From positions 317,180 through 381,179 of the forward strand of contig NZ_JAHRCY010000007.1 in NCBI RefSeq assembly GCF_019083965.1: a stretch of DNA of 64,000 nt. Direction: 5' to 3'. The stretch is from Catellatospora tritici (lineage in GTDB: Bacteria > Actinomycetota > Actinomycetes > Mycobacteriales > Micromonosporaceae). This document shows positions 25,493-33,097 of the stretch, one piece after another (the first letter of the stretch is position 1; the number at the start of each line of letters is the position of its first letter). The notes under the pieces were generated by a model, which had not been told where the DNA came from, made no database searches, and saw nothing but the letters and a program-made list of their open reading frames with translations. Position numbers and translations under genes: made by a program.

Positions 25493-26497
25493 GTGACCTC
25501 CACACGATCGGGCCTTGTCGACCGCTTCGGGCGGCGCGCCGTCGATCTGCGGGTCTCGCTGACCGATCGGTGTAATCTGCGCTGTTCGTACTGTATGCCC
25601 CCGGAAGGCCTGCCCTGGCTGCCCAACGCCGAGGTGCTGACCGACGCCGAGGTGCTGCGACTGGTCGAGCTCGCGGTGACCCGGCTCGGCGTCACCGAGG
25701 TGCGCTTCACCGGCGGCGAGCCGCTGCTGCGCCCCGGCCTGGTCGGCATCGTCGCCGGGGCGGCCGCGCTGAACCCCCGGCCCAAACTGTCGGTCACCAC
25801 GAACGCCATCGGCCTGGCCCGGCTGGCCGCGCCGCTGCGCGAGGCGGGGCTGGACCGGGTCAACGTCTCACTGGACACCCTCGACCCGGACCGCTTCGCC
25901 ACCATCGCGCACCGCCGCCGCTTCGACGACGTCGTCGCGGGGCTGGCCGCCGCGGCCGAGGCGGGGCTGACCCCGGTGAAGCTGAACACGGTGCTGCTGC
26001 GCGGCGTCAACGACGACGAGGCCCCTGCCCTGCTGCGCTTCGCCCTCAAGCACGGGTACGAACTGCGCTTCATCGAGCAGATGCCGCTGGACGCCCAGCA
26101 CGGCTGGAGCCGTACCGACATGGTCACCGCCGAGGAGATCCTGGCCGCGCTGCGGGCCGAGTTCGAGCTGTCGCCCGACCCGGCCGAGCGCGCGGGCGCT
26201 CCCGCCGAGACCTGGCTGGTCGACGGCGGCCCGGCGAAGGTCGGCGTGATCGCCTCGGTCAGCAGGCCGTTCTGCGGCGACTGCGACCGGACCCGGCTGA
26301 CCGCCGACGGGCAGGTGCGCAACTGCCTGTTCGCGCGCGGCGAGACCGACCTGCGGGGTCTGCTGCGCGGCGGAGCCGGGGACGAGGAGATCGCGCAGCG
26401 CTGGCGCGACGCGATGTGGGGCAAGCTGCCCGGCCACGGCATCGACAACCCGGATTTCCTGCAGCCGGCCCGCCCCATGTCCGCCATCGGAGGATGA
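25493..26497 (+). CDS. moaA: GTP 3',8-cyclase
   Basis: Radical-SAM enzyme of 334 aa that starts molybdenum cofactor synthesis by cyclising GTP (with MoaC) to cyclic pyranopterin. The N-terminal SAM cluster motif CNLRCSYCM (CxxxCxxC) and FTGGEPLL are present. A C-terminal second cluster motif, FCGDCDRTRLT with a later NCLF cysteine, is intact. The C-terminus is GG, required in MoaA. It precedes moaD by one base, so they form an operon. Confidence 0.96.
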   Translation: MTSTRSGLVDRFGRRAVDLRVSLTDRCNLRCSYCMPPEGLPWLPNAEVLTDAEVLRLVELAVTRLGVTEVRFTGGEPLLRPGLVGIVAGAAALNPRPKLSVTTNAIGLARLAAPLREAGLDRVNVSLDTLDPDRFATIAHRRRFDDVVAGLAAAAEAGLTPVKLNTVLLRGVNDDEAPALLRFALKHGYELRFIEQMPLDAQHGWSRTDMVTAEEILAALRAEFELSPDPAERAGAPAETWLVDGGPAKVGVIASVSRPFCGDCDRTRLTADGQVRNCLFARGETDLRGLLRGGAGDEEIAQRWRDAMWGKLPGHGIDNPDFLQPARPMSAIGG

Positions 26498-26498
26498 C

Positions 26499-26741
26499 GT
26501 GATCACAGTGCGCTTCTTCGCCGGAGCCCGAGCCGCGGCCGGGGTGTCGGAGGAGTCGTACCCGGCCGGGCTGGACCTCACCCAGCTGATCAAGGAGATT
26601 GGCGCCGACCGTGGCGACGGTCTCGCCCGGGTGCTTCTTTCAGCCAGCTTCCTGGTTGACGGGCTAGCGTGGCACGACCGCCGCGCGCCGATCCCCGCCG
26701 GTGCGACAGTGGACGTCCTCCCGCCGTTCGCCGGCGGCTGA
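26499..26741 (+). CDS. moaD: molybdopterin synthase small subunit / MoaD-ThiS family
   Basis: Ubiquitin-fold sulfur carrier of 80 aa ending in the essential GG (PPFAGG), which is thiocarboxylated and donates sulfur to precursor Z with MoaE. The opening VRFFAGARAAAGV is typical of MoaD. The GTG start has GGAGG at 26489-26493, inside the end of moaA. Pairing with moaA and the presence of moaE at 44.5 kb favour MoaD over ThiS. Confidence 0.9.
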   Translation: MITVRFFAGARAAAGVSEESYPAGLDLTQLIKEIGADRGDGLARVLLSASFLVDGLAWHDRRAPIPAGATVDVLPPFAGG

Positions 26742-26762
26742 CCCCCGACCCAAAGGACTTCC

Positions 26763-28307
26763 GTGCTCCAGGCGCTGGTCTTCTTCAGCATCGTGCTGCT
26801 CGTCGTCGGCCCGATCCACTGGTACCTGTGGAAGCGGATGGTCCGCGACACGACCCGGCCCGGCCGGGCCCGCAAGATCGGCACCGCGATCCTGTTCGGC
26901 CTGGTCGCGCTGCTGCTCGGCGCGTTCATCCTGCCCCGCGCGATCGGCGCCAAGGCGAGCACGGTCATCCCCCTGGCCGGGTACCTGTGGCTCGCGGTCC
27001 TGTTCTACCTGCTGCTGGTCCTGCTGGTCCTGGAGATCCCCCGCGCCCTGGCCAACCGCGCCCTCCGCCGCCGCGCGAAGATCACCGAAGTTGCCGGGCA
27101 ATCGGGCGAAATCGGGGCCACCATTGCCCCGATTGCCGGGCAACTCGAACGATCAAGCACGCCCGCCACCGTCACCAAGGCGCCCAACACGGCCCAGGCC
27201 GACCTGGCCCGAGTGACCACCGAGTCCACCGTGACCGGAGTGACCAACGAGTCCACCGTGACCGGAGAGGCCACCATGACCGCCGTGGCCGCCGTGGCTG
27301 GAGCGGCCGCCGTACCCGGAGCGGCCGCCGTGCCCGTCGAGCCCGGCGAGGCCGGGGCTGGCGAAGTTGCCGGGCAATCGGGCGAAAGTGGGGCTGTCAT
27401 ACCCCCGAGTGCCAGGCAAGTTGGACGATCAAGCGCGAGCACGGGTGAGGGCGCGAGCGGAGGCGCGGGTGAGCGGGAGGCGGAGAGCCGGCGGCTGTTC
27501 CTCGCGCGGGGGGCGGCGATCTTCGCGGGGCTCACCGCGACCGGGATCACCGCGTACGGCGCGAAGACCGCGCTGTCCGGGCCGGTCGTCAAGCGGATCC
27601 AGATCCCGCTGGCCAAGCTCCCGCGCAGCATGGACGGCTACCGGATCGCCCTGGCCAGCGACATCCACCTCGGGCCGCTGACCGGCATCGAGCACACCCG
27701 CCGCATCGTGGCCGCCCTCAACGGCATGGACGCCGACCTCGTCGCGATCGTCGGCGACCTGGTCGACGGCAGCGTCGCCGAGCTCGCCGACGAGGCCGCG
27801 CCGCTGCGTGACCTGCGCTCGCGCAACGGCGCCTACTTCGTCACCGGCAACCACGAGTACTTCTCCGGCGCCGAGGAGTGGGTGGCCGAGGTGGAGCGGC
27901 TGGGGCTGCGGGCGCTGCGCAACGAGCGGCTCGCCATCCACGGGCTGGACCTGGCCGGGGTCAACGATGTGACGGGCGAGAGCGAAGGACCGGGCAAGGG
28001 GCCTGATTTCGCCCGTACGCTGGACGGCCGGGACCCCAGCCGACCGGTCGTGCTGCTGGCCCACCAGCCGGTGCAGGCCCACGAGGCCGCGAAGCACGGC
28101 GTCGACCTGCAACTGTCCGGGCACACCCACGGCGGACAGTTGGTGCCGTTCAACCTGATCGCGGCCCTGCAGCAGCCGGTGATCTCCGGTCTCGGCGAGG
28201 TCGACGGCACGACCGTTTACGTCACCAACGGCGCCGGCTACTGGGGTCCGCCGGTCCGCGTCGGCGCCCCGCCGGACGTCACCCTCGTGGAGTTGCGCGC
28301 CCCGTAA
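26763..28307 (+). CDS. membrane metallophosphoesterase with in-frame repeat insertions
   Basis: Protein of 514 aa. An N-terminal membrane part has about four helices within 1-98; a low-complexity linker (about 100-235) is rich in Thr, Val and Ala. A further helix (about 247-270; FLARGAAIFAGLTATGITAYGA) precedes a calcineurin-like metallophosphoesterase domain with ASDIHLGPL, VGDLVDGSV, GNHEYFSG, LLAHQP and SGHTHGGQLVPF, so all metal ligands are present. YkuE/YaeI-like enzymes act on nucleotide or lipid phosphates, but the substrate is unknown. Two 72-bp repeats lie in the linker and are translated in the same frame. GTG start with AAAGGA upstream. Confidence 0.88.
   Translation: MLQALVFFSIVLLVVGPIHWYLWKRMVRDTTRPGRARKIGTAILFGLVALLLGAFILPRAIGAKASTVIPLAGYLWLAVLFYLLLVLLVLEIPRALANRALRRRAKITEVAGQSGEIGATIAPIAGQLERSSTPATVTKAPNTAQADLARVTTESTVTGVTNESTVTGEATMTAVAAVAGAAAVPGAAAVPVEPGEAGAGEVAGQSGESGAVIPPSARQVGRSSASTGEGASGGAGEREAESRRLFLARGAAIFAGLTATGITAYGAKTALSGPVVKRIQIPLAKLPRSMDGYRIALASDIHLGPLTGIEHTRRIVAALNGMDADLVAIVGDLVDGSVAELADEAAPLRDLRSRNGAYFVTGNHEYFSGAEEWVAEVERLGLRALRNERLAIHGLDLAGVNDVTGESEGPGKGPDFARTLDGRDPSRPVVLLAHQPVQAHEAAKHGVDLQLSGHTHGGQLVPFNLIAALQQPVISGLGEVDGTTVYVTNGAGYWGPPVRVGAPPDVTLVELRAP
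27087..27158 (+). repeat. 72-bp in-frame palindromic repeat, copy 1
   Basis: Inside the metallophosphoesterase linker; encodes EVAGQSGEIGATIAPIAGQL plus four residues. Arms GTTGCCGGGCAATC (27090-27103) and GATTGCCGGGCAAC (27131-27144) pair with one mismatch, and an inner AATCGGGGC/GCCCCGATT stem is perfect. Confidence 0.85.
27363..27434 (+). repeat. 72-bp in-frame palindromic repeat, copy 2
   Basis: Direct copy of 27087-27158, 60 of 72 bases identical and 276 bp (92 codons) downstream, so the same frame. Encodes EVAGQSGESGAVIPPSARQV plus four residues. The dyad is partly decayed compared with copy 1. Confidence 0.85.
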
Positions 28308-28372
28308 TTGTCAGGGTTTTCCGTTAGAACTGTCACGGATGTGCGTGGCGGGTGGGGACGGGAGCAGCGGGC

Positions 28373-31300
28373 GTGTCAGGATTCCGTGTGCCCCCCGTCT
28401 GGACTGCTGATCTGCATATCCACTCGCGGTACTCGCGTGCGTGCAGCAAGGACCTTGAGCTGCCCACGCTCGCCTGGTGGGCCAGGCGCAAGGGCATCGC
28501 ACTGCTGGGCACCGGTGATGTGACTCATCCGGCCTGGTTCGAGCATCTGCGCACTCATCTGCGCGAGGCCGAGCCCGGTCTTTACCGGCTGAGCCCGGAG
28601 ACCGAGCGGGAGGTGGCGCAGAAACTGCCGCCGCGCCTGGCTTCAGGGGATCCGGCCCGGTTCATGCTGAGTGTCGAGATCTCCACGATCTACAAGCGGG
28701 GCGACCGTACCCGAAAGGTGCATCACCTCATCTACCTGCCCGATCTGGACGCGGCGCAACGGTTCCGCGAGCGCCTGGGCCGGGTGGGCAACCTGGCCAG
28801 CGACGGCCGCCCGATCCTGGGCCTGGACTCCCGCGACCTGTTGGAGATCACCCTCGACGCCAGCCCGGACGCGTACCTGGTGCCCGCGCACATCTGGACG
28901 CCCTGGTTCTCCGCGCTGGGCTCGAAGTCGGGCTTCGACGCCATCGCCGACTGCTACGCCGACCTGGCCGGGCACATCACCGCGGTGGAGACCGGCCTGT
29001 CCAGCGACCCGGCGATGAACCACCGGGTGTCCAGCCTGGACGCGTACACCCTGGTGTCCAATTCCGACGCTCACTCGCCGCAGGCCCTGGCCCGCGAGGC
29101 GACCCGCTTCGACTGCGCGCTGGACTACTACGCGGTCAAGAACGCGCTGGCCGGAGCACCTGGCCTGGCCGGGACGATCGAGTTCTTCCCGGAGGAGGGC
29201 AAGTACCACGGGGACGGGCACCGCGACTGCGGCGTCAACTGGACGCCCGCGCAGTCGCGCGAGACCGGCGGCCTGTGCCCGGTGTGCGGGCGACCGCTGA
29301 CCATCGGCGTGCTGGCCCGGGTCGAGGCGCTGGCCGACCGGCCCGACGGGGTCGCGCCCACGCATGCCAAGCCGGTGACGCATCTGGTGCAGCTGCCCGA
29401 GATCGTCGGCGAGATCGAGGGTGTCGGCCCGAAGACCCGCACCGTCGAGGGCAGGGTGAACGCGCTGGTCGCGGCCCTGGGCTCGGAGCTCTCGATCCTG
29501 ACCGAGGTGCCGCTGGACGAGGTCGCGGCGGTCGGCGGCGAACTGCTGGGCGAGTCGGTACGCCGCCTGCGCGCCGGTGCCGTGCACCGCGTCCCCGGCT
29601 ACGACGGCGAGTACGGCGTGATCCGCCTGTTCGAGCCCGACGAGCTGCGCCCGCATACCACCGCCCCGGACACCCTGTTCGACCTGCCCGCCGCGCCGGT
29701 GCCCGCCCCGCGCAAGCCGAAGGCGCCCGCGCCGGCCAAGCCGGTGGTGCGGCGGTCCGCGCCGCGCCGCCCGGTCAGCGCGCCGCCACTGCCGCCGGAG
29801 CCGTCGCCGCACGAACCGTTCGAGCCGATGCTGGCCGGGATGGAGGAGGTCGGCACGGGTCTGCTGGACCGGCTCGACGCGATGCAGCGCGTCGCCGCGT
29901 CCGCCCCGGGCGGACCGCTGCTGATCGTGGCCGGTCCGGGCACGGGCAAGACCCGCACGCTGACGCACCGGCTGGCGTACCTGTGCGCCGAGATGAACGT
30001 GTACCCGGAGGAGTGTCTGGCCATCACGTTCACCCGCCGGGCCGCCGACGAGCTGCGCCACCGGCTCGCCTCACTGCTCGGCCCGGTCGCCGACGACGTG
30101 ACCGTGTCGACGTTCCACGCGCTGGCCCTGTCGGTGCTACGCGAGCAGGAGCCGAACCTGACCGTCGTCGACGAGCCCGGCTGCCCCGACGGCATCCTGC
30201 TCGACGAACTGGTGCCGCGACTGGTCGCGCTGCTGCGGGCCCAGCCGTCGCTGGCCGACAAGCTGCGGGCCCGCTGGCCGTGGGTGTTCGTCGACGAGTA
30301 CCAGGACGTCGACCCCGACCAGTACGCGCTGCTGCGTCTGCTCGTGCCCAGCGACGGCAACCTGTGCGCGATCGGCGACCCCGACCAGGCGATCTACTCG
30401 TTCCGGGGCGCGGACGTCGCGTTCTTCCTGCAGTTCTCCCGCGACTTCGTGGACGCGCGGGTGGTGCGGCTGACCCGCAACTACCGCTCGGCCGCGCCGA
30501 TCCTGGCCGCGGCGGTGCAGGCGATCGCGCCGACGTCGCTGGTGCCGGGCCGCCGCCTGGACCCGGCCCGGGTCGACCCGGACGCCCCGCTGATCGGCCG
30601 GTACGCCGCGGACAGTCCCGCCGACGAGGCCGCGTTCATCGCGCGCAAGGTCGACGAGCTGGTCGGCGGGGTGTCGCACCGGACCCGGGCGGACGTCCGG
30701 GGCCTGACGGGGACGACGGTCTCGTTCAACGACATCGCGGTGCTGTACCGCACCGACGCGCAGGCCGCCGCGATCGTCGACGCCCTGTCGCGAGCGGGGG
30801 TGCCGGTGCAGAAGCGCTCGCACGACCGGCTGCGCGACCGCGCCGGGGTCAACGCCCTGGTCAGCGAGATGCGCCTGGCCACCGGCCTGAACGGGTCGGT
30901 CGCGGCCCGGCTGACGCTGACCGCCAAGGTGCTGATCGAACGCCCCGCGCTCGGCCGGGCCACGCCCGAGCCCGACGAGGTGTGGTCGGCGGTGGACCTG
31001 CTCATGCCGCTGGCGCAGCGGTGCGGGGCGGACCTGGCCAGGTTCCTGGCCGACGTGACCACCGGCGCCGAGGTGGACGCGCTGGATCCGCGCGCCGAGG
31101 CGGTGACGCTGCTGACCCTGCACGCGGCCAAGGGCCTGGAGTTCCCGGTGGTGTTCCTGGCCGGATGCGAAGACGGTCTGCTGCCACTGCGGATGCCGGG
31201 CAACACCCCGACCGAAGCCGACGTCGCCGAGGAGCGGCGCCTGTTCTTCGTGGGCCTGACCCGGGCGCAGCGCAGGCTGTATGTCAGCCACGCGGCGCGC

Positions 31301-31432
31301 CGGGCCCGCTTCGGCAGCGAGCGCGACTCCCGCCCGACCCCGTTTCTGCAGCCCATCGACGCGGGCTTGCTCGAGCAGCTGAACGAGCAGGGGCCGCGCC
31401 GCCCCCGTGATCAGCAGTTGCGCTTGATCTGA
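28373..31432 (+). CDS. EndoQ-like PHP nuclease fused to UvrD/PcrA-type helicase
   Basis: Protein of 1019 aa. The N-terminal part (about 1-420) matches Endonuclease Q: a PHP domain with ADLHIHSRYSRACSKD, LLGTGDVTHP, VPAHIWTPWF, ISNSDAHSP-type VSNSDAHSPQ, then a zinc-finger segment (H283, C286, C302, C305; GLCPVCGRPLTIGV). A Pro/Ala linker (about 440-490) leads to a superfamily 1 helicase (about 495-1010) with Walker A GPGTGKT near 521, FTRRAADEL, DEYQD near 641, GDPDQAIYSFRGA, NYRS and a C-terminal TLHAAKGLEFPVVF. EndoQ nicks DNA 5' of deaminated bases; the helicase could unwind from that nick. GTG 28373 is preferred; GTG 28352 is possible. Confidence 0.88.
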   Translation: MSGFRVPPVWTADLHIHSRYSRACSKDLELPTLAWWARRKGIALLGTGDVTHPAWFEHLRTHLREAEPGLYRLSPETEREVAQKLPPRLASGDPARFMLSVEISTIYKRGDRTRKVHHLIYLPDLDAAQRFRERLGRVGNLASDGRPILGLDSRDLLEITLDASPDAYLVPAHIWTPWFSALGSKSGFDAIADCYADLAGHITAVETGLSSDPAMNHRVSSLDAYTLVSNSDAHSPQALAREATRFDCALDYYAVKNALAGAPGLAGTIEFFPEEGKYHGDGHRDCGVNWTPAQSRETGGLCPVCGRPLTIGVLARVEALADRPDGVAPTHAKPVTHLVQLPEIVGEIEGVGPKTRTVEGRVNALVAALGSELSILTEVPLDEVAAVGGELLGESVRRLRAGAVHRVPGYDGEYGVIRLFEPDELRPHTTAPDTLFDLPAAPVPAPRKPKAPAPAKPVVRRSAPRRPVSAPPLPPEPSPHEPFEPMLAGMEEVGTGLLDRLDAMQRVAASAPGGPLLIVAGPGTGKTRTLTHRLAYLCAEMNVYPEECLAITFTRRAADELRHRLASLLGPVADDVTVSTFHALALSVLREQEPNLTVVDEPGCPDGILLDELVPRLVALLRAQPSLADKLRARWPWVFVDEYQDVDPDQYALLRLLVPSDGNLCAIGDPDQAIYSFRGADVAFFLQFSRDFVDARVVRLTRNYRSAAPILAAAVQAIAPTSLVPGRRLDPARVDPDAPLIGRYAADSPADEAAFIARKVDELVGGVSHRTRADVRGLTGTTVSFNDIAVLYRTDAQAAAIVDALSRAGVPVQKRSHDRLRDRAGVNALVSEMRLATGLNGSVAARLTLTAKVLIERPALGRATPEPDEVWSAVDLLMPLAQRCGADLARFLADVTTGAEVDALDPRAEAVTLLTLHAAKGLEFPVVFLAGCEDGLLPLRMPGNTPTEADVAEERRLFFVGLTRAQRRLYVSHAARRARFGSERDSRPTPFLQPIDAGLLEQLNEQGPRRPRDQQLRLI

Positions 31433-31465
31433 TCGGCTGCCGCCGGACGACGAACGGACCGGGTC

Positions 31466-31483
31466 GCCACCTGTCGAGGTGGC
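31466..31483 (+). terminator. small stem-loop after the EndoQ-helicase gene
   Basis: GCCACCT and AGGTGGC pair perfectly over 7 bp around a GTCG loop, 34 nt after the stop codon. No long T-run follows. Confidence 0.4.
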
Positions 31484-31561
31484 CTCGTTGTCGCGGCAGT
31501 GACACCGCACCCTCGCGAGACGCTACGTAGGAAGAGGTTACGCAGCGTCGAGGGGTGGCCG

Positions 31562-32158
31562 ATGTCGATCAAGCTGGTGACGGTGGATCCAGTGACCATG
31601 GTCCAGGTCGGATACGCGGCCGCCTGCGCCGCCGATCCGGGGATCGAACTGGTCGGCCAGGCCGCCGGTGAGGTCCGGTTGCGCGAGCTGGTCCACGGGT
31701 GCGAACCGGACGTCATCACCGTCGACGCGGCCGTGCCCGGCGCCCTGCCCCTGGCCGCCGGGCTGCGTGAGGAACGGCCGCGGCTGGGCGTGGTGCTCAC
31801 CGGTCCGGCCGAGGACAGCCTGCTGCTGCGCTCGCTGCAGTCCGGGCTGTCGGCCTATCTGCCGCGCACCGGCCCGGTCGAGCTGCTGATGGCCGCCGTA
31901 CGCCACGCCGCCGTCGCGCCCGCCTCGTTCACCGCCCCGGATCTGGCGGCCGTGCTGGCCCGCCGCCGCAGCTCGACCCAGCAGCTCAGCCCCCGCGAGG
32001 AGGAGATCCTGCGGGAGCTGCACGCCGGGGGCAGCCTCGCCGCGATCGCGCTGCGCATGCGCCTGGCCGAGTCGACGGTCCGCACCTACGTGAGCCGCCT
32101 GTACGACAAGCTCGGCGTGCACAGCCGCGAGCAGGCCCTGGCGGCCACTCGCCGCTGA
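31562..32158 (+). CDS. LuxR-type response regulator, atypical receiver
   Basis: Regulator of 198 aa. The receiver-like domain (about 1-118) keeps Asp9 and the phospho-acceptor position Asp55 (VITVDAAVPG), but the conserved Lys is replaced by Arg in YLPRTGP, so phosphorylation control may differ or be lost. The C-terminal LuxR HTH (about 132-195) has LSPREEEILRELHAGGS, then MRLAESTVRTYVSRLYDKLGV. It converges on the Tad pilus operon with only 6 bp between stops, so it could regulate pilus genes; that is inference. ATG 31562 gives the standard receiver start. Confidence 0.85.
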   Translation: MSIKLVTVDPVTMVQVGYAAACAADPGIELVGQAAGEVRLRELVHGCEPDVITVDAAVPGALPLAAGLREERPRLGVVLTGPAEDSLLLRSLQSGLSAYLPRTGPVELLMAAVRHAAVAPASFTAPDLAAVLARRRSSTQQLSPREEEILRELHAGGSLAAIALRMRLAESTVRTYVSRLYDKLGVHSREQALAATRR

Positions 32159-32164
32159 CGCGCG

Positions 32165-33097
32165 TCAGCGGTCGAAGAACGTGTTCATGATGTTGATGGC
32201 CCCGGGTCCGATCACGACGATGAACAGTGCGGGCAGCAGGCACAGGACCAGCGGGAACAGGACCTTCACCGGCAGCTTGCGCGCGGCCTCCTCGGCAAGC
32301 TGACGACGCTTGACCCGCATCTGCTTGGCCTGCGCGCGGAGCACCCCGGCGATGGGGATACCGAGCTCGCCTGCCTGCGCCAGTGCGGTCGAGAAGGTCT
32401 TGAGCTCGCCGACCGACGTGCGCGTGCCGAGCGCCCGCAGCGCGTCGACGCGGCGCTGCCCCATCTGCATCTCGTGCAGCACGCGCGCGAACTCACGGGC
32501 GAGCGGACCGGGCATCGTCGAGGCGACGTTCACCAGCGCCGCGTCGAAGCCGAGACCCGCCTCCACCGACAGCGTCAGCAGGTCCAGCGCCTCGGGCAAC
32601 TGGTGCCGGATCGTCTGCTGGCGACGTAGGCCGAGGTCGTACACGACGAACATGGGCAGGCCGAAGCCGAGCGCCGCGGCGATCAGAGTCGTCAACAGGA
32701 TTCCGCCGCCGGAGAGACCGAGCAGCAGGCCGAGCCCGGCGCCGGCCAGACCGAGCAGCAGCAGCGCCAGGCCCTGAATCTCAACGACCCGCTCCGGCGG
32801 CCAACCTGCCGGGTTTCCGGCCAGGTCGAGGTGCCGCTGCACCCGCGCGGTCGTACCCTTCGGCGCGACCAGCTGGCCGACCGAGGAGAACTGCCGGGAG
32901 GCCGGTCGGAGTCGGTGGAACAGGCTCTCCTCGGACGGAGCCGCGCTACCGGGCGCGTACTGATGGTCGATGCTCTCCAGGGCCTTCGCCACTCCGGCAC
33001 GTCCTACGCTGCCCGACACAAGAGTGATCACTGCCAGCACGATGGCGGCGAAGATGGCGATCACACCAATGTTGAGAATGAGCTGCTCGCTCATCAT
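32165..33097 (-). CDS. tadC: Tad pilus platform protein TadC-like (T2SSF domain)
   Basis: Inner-membrane platform subunit of 310 aa with helices at about 8-30, 107-150 and 275-300. The T2SSF domain shows LPEALDLLTLSVEAGLGFDAAL and FARVLHEMQMGQRRVDAL. It should work with the TadB-type protein and the TadA ATPase to assemble Flp pili. The start ATG overlaps the upstream stop (TGATG), with GAGGTGTG just before it. It is the last gene of the leftward tad operon. Confidence 0.9.
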   Translation of the reverse strand: MMSEQLILNIGVIAIFAAIVLAVITLVSGSVGRAGVAKALESIDHQYAPGSAAPSEESLFHRLRPASRQFSSVGQLVAPKGTTARVQRHLDLAGNPAGWPPERVVEIQGLALLLLGLAGAGLGLLLGLSGGGILLTTLIAAALGFGLPMFVVYDLGLRRQQTIRHQLPEALDLLTLSVEAGLGFDAALVNVASTMPGPLAREFARVLHEMQMGQRRVDALRALGTRTSVGELKTFSTALAQAGELGIPIAGVLRAQAKQMRVKRRQLAEEAARKLPVKVLFPLVLCLLPALFIVVIGPGAINIMNTFFDR

